Of a stretch of 64,000 nt of DNA, positions 35,834 to 44,695 are shown one piece after another (the first letter of the stretch is position 1; each line of letters starts with the position of its first letter). The notes below the pieces were generated by a model. That model did no database searches and was not told where the DNA came from. It worked only from the letters and a program-made list of their open reading frames with translations. The position numbers and the translations under genes are program-made. The DNA comes from Deferribacteraceae bacterium V6Fe1 (GTDB taxonomy: Bacteria; Chrysiogenota; Deferribacteres; Deferribacterales; Deferrivibrionaceae): positions 186,001 to 250,000 of the forward strand of contig CP063375.1 in NCBI GenBank assembly GCA_022813675.1, given 5' to 3'.

Positions 35834-36663
35834 AGCGCTTCCCTTAATCCTTTAACCTTTGAAATCATGCTCTTCATAAGGTCATAATCGTTAGAATTTA
35901 TTGCTTTTTTCCACTTTGTAAGCTCTTCAATATATCTGTCAATCAGCCGTTGAAGATTATCACTGTTATCAAAAAATATATCTGACCACATTGTAGGATT
36001 ACTTTTGGCAATCCTTGTAAAATCTCTAAAACCGCCACCAGTAAATCCAAATGCCAGAGAATCCTCATTTTCTACAAAATCTATGAGAGAAAAAGCTATT
36101 AAATGCGGAAAATGGCTAATAAGACCGAAGATTTTATCATGCCTGTTAACATCCATAACATTCACTTTCATACCAATTTGGCTGTGCAAACTTTTGAGTG
36201 CTTCCAATAATTCTTTATGCTCCGCGTCTATCAAAATATGGTAAGCATTTTTAAAAATTTCTACTTCAGAGTTTTCAAAACCTGATACCTCTTTCCCTGC
36301 AATAGGATGCCCACCAACAAACTTGAGGTTTAAAGCTTCTGCTTTCTCACAAATGCTTTTCTTAGTGCTGCAACCGTCAGTAATAAATGTAGTTACCTTT
36401 TTACCCCCAAGATATTCTAAAAATTTCAAAGCCGAATTAACAGGCAAACAAATATAAATAAGATCAAGTTCAAAATTTAAAAACTCATCTTCGTTATCGG
36501 TCAGCCCTTCAAAGATAAATGACTCAGCCGCACTGCCAAGACATTCAATACTTTTATCAAACCCGTAAACTTTAATCCCTTGTTCAACAAAAGCCTTTGC
36601 AAAGGAACCACCGATAAGACCAAGTCCGGCTATCCCAATTTTATTAAAAAAAATATTTTTCAA
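35830..36663 (-). CDS. tyrA: Prephenate dehydrogenase
   Basis: 277 residues. The NAD-binding motif GLGLIGGSFAKAF is at the N terminus; GCSTKKSICE, FVGGHPIAGKEVSG and ISHFPHLIAFSL are conserved, including the catalytic His region. It converts prephenate to hydroxyphenylpyruvate. No ACT or chorismate mutase domain is fused. It follows aroF by six bases. Confidence 0.93.
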   Translation of the reverse strand: MKNIFFNKIGIAGLGLIGGSFAKAFVEQGIKVYGFDKSIECLGSAAESFIFEGLTDNEDEFLNFELDLIYICLPVNSALKFLEYLGGKKVTTFITDGCSTKKSICEKAEALNLKFVGGHPIAGKEVSGFENSEVEIFKNAYHILIDAEHKELLEALKSLHSQIGMKVNVMDVNRHDKIFGLISHFPHLIAFSLIDFVENEDSLAFGFTGGGFRDFTRIAKSNPTMWSDIFFDNSDNLQRLIDRYIEELTKWKKAINSNDYDLMKSMISKVKGLREAL

Positions 36664-36669
36664 AATAAT

Positions 36670-37689
36670 TTATTCCTCTATATGTTTTTCGACTGTAGCA
36701 GCGATAATTTTTATCCGTTTCATCAAAATATCAAACTCTTCCGGAGTAATTGACTGATCTCCGTCACTCATAGCCTCAGATGGTTTAGGGTGCACTTCAA
36801 TCATAAGCCCGTCAGCTCCCGCTGCAATTGCCGCCTGTGCCATCGGTAAAATGCAATCCCTTCTACCTGTACCATGGCTTGGGTCAACTACAATTGGCAG
36901 ATGGCTCATCCCCTTAATTACAGGTACCGCTGATAAGTCTAAAAGGTTTCTTGTTTCACTGTCAAAGCTTCTTATCCCTCTTTCACAAAGAATTATATTA
37001 TAATTCCCTTCCGAAGCTATGTATTCAGCTGCCATCAGAAATTCTTTAATCGTAGCACAAATCCCTCTTTTGAGCATACAAGGGATATTGGATTTTCCCA
37101 CCTCTTTCAATAACCTGAAATTTTGCATATTTCTTGCACCGATCTGAATTATATCGGTATATCTCCCAACCACATCAAGATCTCTTGGGTCCATAAGCTC
37201 TGTTATTACAAGCATGTTATATTCGTCTGCAGCTTCTCTCAAGTATCTTAATCCTTCCTCTCCAAGCCCCTGAAAAGCGTATGGTGAAGTCCTTGGTTTG
37301 AAAGCCCCGCCTCTTAAAATTCTCGCACCTGATGCATGCACTCGGGAAGCTACTTCAAACAGCATCTCTCTATTTTCCACAGAGCATGGCCCCGCCATTA
37401 CAACACTGTGCTTACCGCCAATTTTAAACCCTTTAATATCAAGCACAGAATCTTCTTTTTTAAATTCACTGCTGACAAGTTTAAAAGGTTTAAATACAGG
37501 GACAACTTTTTCAACTCCGGGAAAAGAGCTTAATGGCTTATCCCTTAAGACCGATTCATCCCCTACAAGCCCTATAACAGTTTTGCCTTCATTCAAATAT
37601 ATATGCGTCTTAAATCCGTATGAATTAAGCTTTTCTACCAAAAAATCAACGTCAGCCTGACTTACACCGTTTTTCAAAACTATAATCAT
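36670..37689 (-). CDS. aroF: 3-deoxy-7-phosphoheptulonate synthase (type I-beta, with N-terminal regulatory domain)
   Basis: 339 residues. A ferredoxin-like domain (about 1-70) precedes the barrel (about 80-339), as in the Thermotoga enzyme. Key motifs are VMAGPCSVE, RGGAFKPRTSPYAFQG, GARNMQNF, LKRG, and VDPSHGTGRR with the metal/PEP ligands. It makes the first intermediate of aromatic synthesis and the N-terminal domain is probably the feedback site. Confidence 0.95.
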   Translation of the reverse strand: MIIVLKNGVSQADVDFLVEKLNSYGFKTHIYLNEGKTVIGLVGDESVLRDKPLSSFPGVEKVVPVFKPFKLVSSEFKKEDSVLDIKGFKIGGKHSVVMAGPCSVENREMLFEVASRVHASGARILRGGAFKPRTSPYAFQGLGEEGLRYLREAADEYNMLVITELMDPRDLDVVGRYTDIIQIGARNMQNFRLLKEVGKSNIPCMLKRGICATIKEFLMAAEYIASEGNYNIILCERGIRSFDSETRNLLDLSAVPVIKGMSHLPIVVDPSHGTGRRDCILPMAQAAIAAGADGLMIEVHPKPSEAMSDGDQSITPEEFDILMKRIKIIAATVEKHIEE

Positions 37690-37692
37690 AGG

Positions 37693-38790
37693 TTATCTTC
37701 CTAATATTTTTTTCAATTTTTCTATAAAAAATTTATTTTCTTCTTCTGTGCCTATGGACACCCTTACATATTCCGCAAGCCCTGGCCCTAAAAATCTTAC
37801 AATTACCCCCTCTTTCAACAAATCATCAAATATCTTCTTACCGTCTCCAACATTTACAAGGATAAAATTAGCCTGAGTAGGGATATACTTCAAGCCAAGA
37901 TTTTCAAATTCTTTATAAAGATATGCCTTGCCTTCTCTATTGGTCTTTATGGACTTTCTAAGGAAATCATTATCGTCTAACGCTGCTTCGGCAGCAATCT
38001 GAGCAAGCATATTCACATTAAAAGGCTGCCTGACTCTATTTAGCATATCGATAGCTTCCCTATCGCCCACAGCATAGCCTACCCTAAAGGCAGCAAGGCC
38101 ATAAGCTTTTGAAAATGTCCTCATTACTATTAGATTCTTATATTTTTTCATTAATTTAAGGGAATTAGGATAATCATTAGCATCTACATATTCTATATAA
38201 GCCTCATCAAGTGCTACAATGATATCTTGCCGAATACTCTCGATAAAATTGATAAGAGCATCTTCACTAAAGTATGTCCCCGTCGGGTTGTTCGGATTTG
38301 CCAAAAACACTATCCTTGTTTTATCGGTAATGCTTTTTTTAAGGCTTTCAAAATCGACTTCAAACCCTTCTTTCATTTTTACCCATTCACAACTACTACC
38401 GGCAGCCTGAGCAATTATTCCGTAAACAGAGAAAGATGGTGCATAAGATAATACGGTTTCATCACCCTTCACAAATGTCCTGATTAAAAGCTCAATAATT
38501 TCGTTTGAGCCGGTGCCGAAAATAAGCTCATCTTTTCTGACTGAAAGTTTATCTGCAAGCTTCTCTCTAAGGTAATAAGCATCCCCTAAAGGATATCTAT
38601 TCATTTCATCCAAACTTTTTATAATTGCCTGCTTTGCTTTTTCAGGAATCCCAAGCGGATTTTCATTGGAAGCAAGTTTAACTGCCTTTTTAATACCAAG
38701 CTCTCTTTCAAGCTCTTTTATAGGCTTGCCCGGCTGATATGGCACTAAATCTGCAATATTTTTTCCTGCTAATTTTTTGTAATCTATCAT
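37693..38790 (-). CDS. hisC: Histidinol-phosphate / aromatic aminotransferase
   Basis: 365 residues, fold-type I PLP enzyme. KLASNENPLG, FLANPNNPTGTYF, the Asp/Tyr pair in ALDEAYIEY and the Schiff-base Lys in MRTFSKAYGLAAFRVGYA are visible. The sequence is HisC-like, but its place between pheA and aroF suggests it transaminates phenylpyruvate and hydroxyphenylpyruvate as well as, or instead of, imidazoleacetol phosphate. Confidence 0.9.
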   Translation of the reverse strand: MIDYKKLAGKNIADLVPYQPGKPIKELERELGIKKAVKLASNENPLGIPEKAKQAIIKSLDEMNRYPLGDAYYLREKLADKLSVRKDELIFGTGSNEIIELLIRTFVKGDETVLSYAPSFSVYGIIAQAAGSSCEWVKMKEGFEVDFESLKKSITDKTRIVFLANPNNPTGTYFSEDALINFIESIRQDIIVALDEAYIEYVDANDYPNSLKLMKKYKNLIVMRTFSKAYGLAAFRVGYAVGDREAIDMLNRVRQPFNVNMLAQIAAEAALDDNDFLRKSIKTNREGKAYLYKEFENLGLKYIPTQANFILVNVGDGKKIFDDLLKEGVIVRFLGPGLAEYVRVSIGTEEENKFFIEKLKKILGR

Positions 38791-39857
38791 TTTTCCCCCT
38801 TTGGATATGATCCTAATATTTTAAAGAATGATACCTCATTGCTAAATTTATCTATGGCATCTTTTATCTTTTTATCTTTATAATGTCCATCTATATCTAC
38901 ATAAAATACATATTCCCATGCCTTCATTTTAGAAGGTCGCGATTCTATTTTTGTCATATTTATCTCATTTTCAGAAAAAGACTTTAATGCAGAATAAAGG
39001 GAGCCAGCCCTGTGAGCTACAGAAAACACAAGGGATGTTTTGTCCTTTCCTGTCATTTCAGGTTCAAAATTCCCAATAATTAAAAACCTTGTATAATTGT
39101 TTGTAAAATCTTCTATATTTTTACTTACTATCTTTAAACCGTAAACAAGCTCGGACATTTCTGAAGCAATCGCGGCAGAAGTCTCATCTTTTGAAGCAAT
39201 CTCCGCAGCCTTTGCAGTCGATTCTACCTCAATAATAGGTATACTTCCGGCTTCTCTTGAAAGCCACTTACGGCACTGAGCAATTGCATGAGGGTGAGAA
39301 TATATCCTCTTCATATCTTGAAGTTTGCCTGTTTTGTTCATCAAATGATGACTAACTTCCAAAAATACCTCACCGCAAATTTTCAAATTTGAGCTCATAA
39401 ACATGTCAAGGGTGTGATTGACAACACCTTCAAGAGAATTTTCAATAGGGATAATACCATAGTCACATCTTTTTTTCTCCACATCTTCAAATACTTCAGG
39501 AATACTTCTTGACGGTATTAGTTTTGCGGACAAGCCAAAGTGCTTTATCCCCGCAAGGTGGGTAAAAGTACCTTCTGGCCCGAGGTATGCAATTTTTTGC
39601 ACCTCTTCAAGGGAAAGTGAAGCAGAAATAATCTCCCTAAATACACTTTTTAAAGACTCATTTGGAAAAGGTCCTGGGTTAATCGCTTTCAACCTTTCAT
39701 AAATGGCCTTCTCCCTTGAAGGCACATAAAGGGGCTTATTTTGAGACTGTTTGATTTTACCTATTTCAATAACACAGTGAGCCCTTTCGTTTAACAACTT
39801 AAGTATCTTTTCGTCAATATTGTCAATCTGTTGTCTTAACTCATCAATATTTTTCAT
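38787..39857 (-). CDS. pheA: Bifunctional chorismate mutase / prephenate dehydratase
   Basis: 356 residues in three domains: AroQ-type chorismate mutase (about 1-85; LRQQIDNIDEKIL, LLNERAHCV), prephenate dehydratase (about 90-270; YLGPEGTFTHLA, VPIENS-like PIENSLEGVV, NYTRFLII) and a C-terminal ACT domain (about 275-356; ESRPSKMKAWEYVFYVDIDG) for phenylalanine feedback. It is first in the operon and overlaps hisC by 4 bases. Confidence 0.95.
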   Translation of the reverse strand: MKNIDELRQQIDNIDEKILKLLNERAHCVIEIGKIKQSQNKPLYVPSREKAIYERLKAINPGPFPNESLKSVFREIISASLSLEEVQKIAYLGPEGTFTHLAGIKHFGLSAKLIPSRSIPEVFEDVEKKRCDYGIIPIENSLEGVVNHTLDMFMSSNLKICGEVFLEVSHHLMNKTGKLQDMKRIYSHPHAIAQCRKWLSREAGSIPIIEVESTAKAAEIASKDETSAAIASEMSELVYGLKIVSKNIEDFTNNYTRFLIIGNFEPEMTGKDKTSLVFSVAHRAGSLYSALKSFSENEINMTKIESRPSKMKAWEYVFYVDIDGHYKDKKIKDAIDKFSNEVSFFKILGSYPKGEK

Positions 39858-39882
39858 ATAATTTTCCCATTGCTTTTTTAGA

Positions 39883-39911
39883 AAAATACCAAAATGTTAA
39901 AAAATATTCAA
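39883..39911 (-). promoter_or_regulatory. Promoter of the pheA operon
   Basis: On the minus strand TTGAAT, 17 bases, TATTTT; transcription should start near 39876, 19 bases before the ATG. Confidence 0.6.
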
Positions 39912-39913
39912 CT

Positions 39914-39936
39914 TTTTTTAGTCTGACACTAAAAAA
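39914..39936. promoter_or_regulatory. Perfect 9-bp inverted repeat upstream of the pheA promoter
   Basis: TTTTTTAGT, five-base spacer CTGAC, ACTAAAAAA. It ends 3 bases from the -35 box, where an operator would be expected. A repressor site is inferred; a weak terminator for either strand is possible. Confidence 0.4.
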
Positions 39937-40223
39937 CAGATGATTAAAGACTAATCAAATTTAAAACACTCTTTTATAAAATTTTAAAAATATATATTAC
40001 TATATAGCAGCAAAAAATTTAACAATACTTAACAGGCAATTATAAAAATTTTTAAAATAAAAATGTTATTTGTTTGCTATAATTTAATTTATTATTGACT
40101 AAAAGAAATAAATAAATATCTTAGAACTCAAGATTTAGGACATCCTCCCAATAGTAATAGATTAACTCCCCCAAACTTGCCCCTTTTCAAGGGGCATTTT
40201 ATTTATCCTAAACTTTGAAAAAT
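39937..40223. other. AT-rich gap with a candidate small RNA
   Basis: No protein gene is seen. The stretch is about 80-90% AT except for the last 80 bases, which hold the candidate small RNA and its hairpin. Confidence 0.6.
40129..40203 (+). ncRNA. Candidate C-rich small RNA with intrinsic terminator
   Basis: A plus-strand terminator (TGCCCCTT, loop TTC, AAGGGGCA, then TTTTATTTAT; 40178-40203) has no plus-strand gene ahead of it. TTGACT at 40095, a 16-base spacer and TATCTT at 40117 would start an RNA of about 75 nt near 40129. The RNA carries two single-stranded pyrimidine runs, CATCCTCCC and CTCCCCC, able to pair with Shine-Dalgarno sequences. Homology to a known family was not recognised. 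Confidence 0.4.
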
Positions 40224-40487
40224 TTATTTAGACAGGGCTTCTACAATATCGTTTACAGTTACATCCAAAGGTATTTCAATCAATTTATCCCGACTGTGCT
40301 CACCCATCAATATGTTGACGGCACTCTTCTTCAAGTTAAGTTTTTTAGAAATAAATTTTATTAATTCTTTATTGGCGGCACCGTCTACCGGAGGGGCACT
40401 CAACTTGATTTTTATGATATCTGAATCGTAAAATCCCACACACTCAGTCTTTTTTGCAGAAGGCTGTATATGAAGCTTAATTCTCAT
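40224..40487 (-). CDS. DUF167 (YggU) family protein
   Basis: 87 residues from the ATG at 40487, which overlaps the end of the ATPase gene. The family motifs IHIQPSAKKTE-like start, IKIKLSAPPVDGAANKELI and INILMGEHSRDKLIEI are present. The molecular role of this conserved small cytoplasmic protein is not established. It is co-transcribed with the MinD-like fusion gene. Confidence 0.88.
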   Translation of the reverse strand: MRIKLHIQPSAKKTECVGFYDSDIIKIKLSAPPVDGAANKELIKFISKKLNLKKSAVNILMGEHSRDKLIEIPLDVTVNDIVEALSK

Positions 40488-42414
40488 CAGGATACGTGAC
40501 AATACCGGAGTCTTTGTAGTAAGCACTGTTTAATAAAAGCGACTCCAAAGAGCCTTTTATTTTAACATCAGAAATTAATACCCCTTCATTCACAAAAAAC
40601 TCCCCCTCATTTAAATTTAACAGCACATATAGGGATTCATATGGGTCATACTCCTGATAAACGGCATTTATTATATTCCCATCACTAATCATTATCTGTC
40701 CCGAATCGTTATTGGTAAGTATTTCAATAGTTAAATCTTTTTTCATCCCACACAAAAACTGCACTAACTCATGGATATCAATATTACTGACATCACCGGA
40801 GAAATTATTATCACTTAAAATATTTTCACTCTCACCAAGTATACTTTTATATACGTTGACAAAATTTTCTATCCTTTTATAGAATATTTTTGCCAAATCC
40901 ACAAATTCAAGTCCGTATCTGTTATTATCCCTTATATTTTTAATTTTTGACTTTACATTCTCTATTTTCTTGCCGTTAGGTAAAGTAAAACTGATTATTA
41001 TGGCATCATTCATATCAAGGGGATAACTTGTCTCAAGCAACGTACCATTCACACTTAAATCGTGTAAAACACCCGGGAATGTTTTAATGTTTTTGTAATT
41101 TACACTGCAAGCTATATTTACTGGGACACGTTTACTGCCGCGCAAAGAGTACTCCGTATAATCCTGAGGATAACTGATTAAAATTAACGATGAGTTTGGC
41201 TCTATACCTTTTATCAAGCCTGTTTCAAACTCAATAAGTTTGTCCTGAAAAAGATATCTTGCAGTAACTCTTTCATAATACTCAAATAGCTTCAAGATTT
41301 CACGTCTTGACTCAACTATAATGTACTGCCCCAAGCTCCAGCCTATAATATTTGTACCGTAAAATCTTTTTTTATCTTCCACTAAAATAAGTTCCGTACC
41401 TACAGCAAACTGCCTGAAGATATTCCCCTTTACAAACTCACTCGACCTTTTCCTCAAATAAAGCTTAAGGGTCTTATAAAGCCCGTTTATATCCTCCAAC
41501 ATCTTGCTCATAGTCTTTTCCATCTGAACGATGAAATAAGGATCATCAACCATAGGCTCTACTTCCTGAGCGGTCGGCTTTACTTCTTGTTCACTTTCCA
41601 AAAGTGATTTTTCTTCTATAAATTGCTCAAAAAAATCTGCGATATCGTTCTTTGGGACAGTATTTTTTGCTATAACATCTGCATAATACCGAAAAAACCT
41701 TGTAGTTTGAGAGTTAGGATAAAGTTGAACAATCGGAATCTGTCTATTAACCGACTCAGTAAAATTTTCATCATCAGGAAGCGGTCCCAAAAGATTGACC
41801 TTTATATCCAAAAACTTTTCAACAGTCTCCTTAAACTTATCAAATACATTATGTGTCTGCACTTTAGATTTGGCTTTATTCACCAGCACATCTATATTTT
41901 TATTTATATTCTTACTTTTTAATACTTTTAACATCCCATAAGCATCTTTAATAGAAGTAACTTCCGGGACAATTATCAAAATCACAGTATCAGCAAGCTT
42001 TATAAAACTAACAACTTCATCAGATACACCAGCGCCCGTATCGATAATAAGAAAATCTGCCCTTTCTTTAAGCTTTGCTATTTCACCGAGGATTTTACTT
42101 TTATTTTTACTGCTGAGGTTAGCTAATTTTGACACACCTTTCCCCGCAGGGATAATGGAAAAGTTTGGCAGTTCCTTTTTTTTCAACAATATATCTTCAA
42201 TGGTAACATCTTCATCCAGTAGGTTTTCAATGGTTTTTCCAGGGACTTCGCCGAATAAAAGGTCTGCATTTCCAAGGGCTAAATCGGCATCCAACAAAAA
42301 TGTATTATATCCATCTTTGGCAAGGCAAACACTAAGATTTATACAAAAATTGCTTTTTCCAACCCCTCCCTTACCGCTTGTAACAGCTAATACTTTACAA
42401 TTTTTACTTTTCAT
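40477..42414 (-). CDS. MinD/FlhG-like ATPase fused to YcgR/PilZ and DUF4388-like domains
   Basis: 645 residues from the ATG at 42414. Domains in order: MinD/FlhG-type ATPase (about 1-255) with deviant Walker A KGGVGKS at 15-21, DADLALGNAD and the FLIIDTGAGVS Walker B region; a linker with a possible coiled coil (about 290-326); a YcgR N-terminal-like domain (about 336-421); a PilZ domain (about 422-530) with both c-di-GMP motifs, R425xxxR429 and DLSVNG at 452-457; and a DUF4388/PATAN-like domain (about 541-631) containing MISDGNIINAVYQ and LNEGEFFVNEG. It lacks the MinD C-terminal amphipathic helix. A role in placing or braking surface organelles under c-di-GMP is inferred from the parts. No flagellar gene is nearby. 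Confidence 0.85.
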   Translation of the reverse strand: MKSKNCKVLAVTSGKGGVGKSNFCINLSVCLAKDGYNTFLLDADLALGNADLLFGEVPGKTIENLLDEDVTIEDILLKKKELPNFSIIPAGKGVSKLANLSSKNKSKILGEIAKLKERADFLIIDTGAGVSDEVVSFIKLADTVILIIVPEVTSIKDAYGMLKVLKSKNINKNIDVLVNKAKSKVQTHNVFDKFKETVEKFLDIKVNLLGPLPDDENFTESVNRQIPIVQLYPNSQTTRFFRYYADVIAKNTVPKNDIADFFEQFIEEKSLLESEQEVKPTAQEVEPMVDDPYFIVQMEKTMSKMLEDINGLYKTLKLYLRKRSSEFVKGNIFRQFAVGTELILVEDKKRFYGTNIIGWSLGQYIIVESRREILKLFEYYERVTARYLFQDKLIEFETGLIKGIEPNSSLILISYPQDYTEYSLRGSKRVPVNIACSVNYKNIKTFPGVLHDLSVNGTLLETSYPLDMNDAIIISFTLPNGKKIENVKSKIKNIRDNNRYGLEFVDLAKIFYKRIENFVNVYKSILGESENILSDNNFSGDVSNIDIHELVQFLCGMKKDLTIEILTNNDSGQIMISDGNIINAVYQEYDPYESLYVLLNLNEGEFFVNEGVLISDVKIKGSLESLLLNSAYYKDSGIVTYPDEN

Positions 42415-42420
42415 AATAGA

Positions 42421-42450
42421 ATTATAGCCTATTTTTACCAATGTTGTAAA
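42421..42450 (-). promoter_or_regulatory. Promoter of the MinD-PilZ fusion gene (leaderless)
   Basis: On the minus strand TTTACA, an 18-base spacer, TATAAT, then six bases to the ATG. No Shine-Dalgarno is present, so the transcript probably starts at or next to the start codon. Confidence 0.65.
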
Positions 42451-42473
42451 TATTTTTTAAAAAGGGTGCAGAT

Positions 42474-43475
42474 ATGCGCGTTGGGATAATTGGAGCAACC
42501 GGATACACAGGGTTTGAATTAATCAAAATATTGGCAAGACATTCGTCCGCAAAGATTTCAGCAGTTACGAGCGATAGCTCGGCAGGCAACAAAATAAGTG
42601 ATTTGTATCCGTATCTTACGAAAATTTGTGATTTGACTCTTCAGTCAAATGATTATGATGACTTATCAGATAACGTAGATGTGGTATTTTTATGTTTGCC
42701 ACATGGTGCTTCACAAGACGCCGCCAGTTTTTTTTACAAAAAAGGGAAATTGGTAATAGATTTAAGTGCCGATTTTAGGATAAAAGATAAAGACTTATAT
42801 GAAAAAACTTATAGCACACCTCATAAGGCTACCGATATTCTTGAGCAAAGCGTTTACGGGATACCTGAATTATTTTATAATGAGATAAAACAAGCACGGC
42901 TAATTGCAAACCCGGGATGCTATCCAACATCTGTAATTGTCCCTCTGTTTCCATTACTCAAAGAGAAGGTTGTTGACAATAATTTTATCATTGCAGATTC
43001 AAAATCAGGGGTGAGCGGTGCTGGGAAAAACCCGAGTGCAAAGACACACTTTTGTGAAGTAAATGAAGATTTTAAGCCTTACGGAATTTTTTCCCACAGA
43101 CACAACCCTGAAATAGATTTTATCCTTTCCAAAGCACTAAATAACACACATATCACATTCACACCACACTTACTCCCCATTAACAGAGGGATAGAAAGTA
43201 CTATCTATCTTAAAAAAACAAGTAACATAAATTTAAAAACCATCCTTGAAGATTACTATAAAAACTCTATATTTGTAAGGGTAAGAAAGGACGATTCAAT
43301 CCCAACTATAAAAGATGTATCCGGGACAAACTTCGTTGATATAAACATTTTTGAAGATGGAAATAGTGTTATTATAGTAAGCTGTATTGACAATCTTATT
43401 AAAGGTGCAAGCGGCCAGGCGGTGCAAAATATGAATATAGCTGCCGGCTTTGATGAAAAGGACGGACTTTTATGA
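42474..43475 (+). CDS. argC: N-acetyl-gamma-glutamyl-phosphate reductase
   Basis: 333 residues. The NADP-binding motif GATGYTGFELIKIL is near the N terminus and the catalytic Cys is in IANPGCYPTS; SGVSGAGKNP and HRHNPEID follow. It reduces acetylglutamyl phosphate in arginine synthesis. It overlaps argJ by 4 bases and is divergent from the ATPase gene. Confidence 0.95.
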   Translation: MRVGIIGATGYTGFELIKILARHSSAKISAVTSDSSAGNKISDLYPYLTKICDLTLQSNDYDDLSDNVDVVFLCLPHGASQDAASFFYKKGKLVIDLSADFRIKDKDLYEKTYSTPHKATDILEQSVYGIPELFYNEIKQARLIANPGCYPTSVIVPLFPLLKEKVVDNNFIIADSKSGVSGAGKNPSAKTHFCEVNEDFKPYGIFSHRHNPEIDFILSKALNNTHITFTPHLLPINRGIESTIYLKKTSNINLKTILEDYYKNSIFVRVRKDDSIPTIKDVSGTNFVDINIFEDGNSVIIVSCIDNLIKGASGQAVQNMNIAAGFDEKDGLL

Positions 43476-44692
43476 AAACTCACTTTAATGAAATTAAAAA
43501 TGGTGGAGTCTGCACACCCATTGGTTTCAGCTCTGCAGGCATTTCTGCTGACATTAAAGGAAAAAAGAGCACTAAAAAAGATTTAGGATTACTAATGAGC
43601 GAGTCTCCATGTGTTGTTGCCGCAACTTTTACTGAAAATAAAGTAAAAGCTGCTCCGGTAATTGTCTGTAAAAACTTGATTTTAGAAAACAATGAATTTA
43701 AAGGGATAATCGTAAATAGCGGTAACGCAAATGCCTGCACAGGTAAACAAGGTATAGAAAATACGCTAAACATAATTAAACATTATGAAAACAAATTAAA
43801 CTTATCCCCTCATTCTCTTTTAATGGCTTCAACCGGGGTCATAGGGAATCAACTGCCTGTTAGTAAATTTATTGACAAATCGGATGAACTAATAGCAAAC
43901 ATTGAAGATTACCACGAAAACTTCAATGAAGCCATCATGACCACAGACTCTTTTGCTAAAAGTATTGCTGTCCTTGTAGAAACTAAAAACGGAGCTTACG
44001 TAATAGGCGGTGCTGCCAAAGGTGCCGGCATGATATCTCCATCTATGGCTACTATGCTGGCATTTATTACTACCGATGCCTTAATCGACAAAAATACTTT
44101 ATCAAAAACATTGGACTGTGCAGTAAAAAACAGCTTTAACAAAATCACCGTAGATGGAGACATGAGCACAAATGACTCTGTCTATGTTTTTGCCAATGGG
44201 CTCAGCGGGATAGCGATTAGTTCCGCAGAAGACATAAAAAAATTTGAAGAAGCTCTGACATTTGTATGTTTGAGTCTTGCAAAAATGATTGTAAAAGACG
44301 GTGAAGGAGCGACTAAGCTTGTTGAGATAGAAATAAAAAATGCTACCACTGAGGAAGATGCTAAAAAATGTGCATTTAAAATTGCCAACTCCCCCCTCGT
44401 TAAGACTATGTTTTTCGGTGCAGACCCAAACTGGGGACGCCTTTTGGCATCAGTGGGGGCATCGTTAATAGAGATTGACCCGGATAATATCGATATATAT
44501 TTCAACGAACTGCACTATGTGTCAAAATCAACAATTATTGATGTTAACCTTGAAAATAAAGCTCACGAAATTATGAAAAACAGTGAGTACAAGATAACAA
44601 TCGACTTAAATGTGGGAAAAAAATCTTTTAGTGTCTACACTTGCGACTTGACATATGAATATGTAAAAATTAATACTGACTACAGGACATAA
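43472..44692 (+). CDS. argJ: Glutamate N-acetyltransferase (ArgJ)
   Basis: 406 residues. The self-cleavage site is the Ala-Thr bond in SPSMATMLAFITTDA, whose Thr becomes the nucleophile of the beta chain; NSGNANACTG and TVDGDMSTNDS are also typical. It recycles the acetyl group from acetylornithine to glutamate and may also use acetyl-CoA. It is coupled to argC (ATGA). Confidence 0.95.
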   Translation: MKTHFNEIKNGGVCTPIGFSSAGISADIKGKKSTKKDLGLLMSESPCVVAATFTENKVKAAPVIVCKNLILENNEFKGIIVNSGNANACTGKQGIENTLNIIKHYENKLNLSPHSLLMASTGVIGNQLPVSKFIDKSDELIANIEDYHENFNEAIMTTDSFAKSIAVLVETKNGAYVIGGAAKGAGMISPSMATMLAFITTDALIDKNTLSKTLDCAVKNSFNKITVDGDMSTNDSVYVFANGLSGIAISSAEDIKKFEEALTFVCLSLAKMIVKDGEGATKLVEIEIKNATTEEDAKKCAFKIANSPLVKTMFFGADPNWGRLLASVGASLIEIDPDNIDIYFNELHYVSKSTIIDVNLENKAHEIMKNSEYKITIDLNVGKKSFSVYTCDLTYEYVKINTDYRT

Positions 44693-44695
44693 CAG

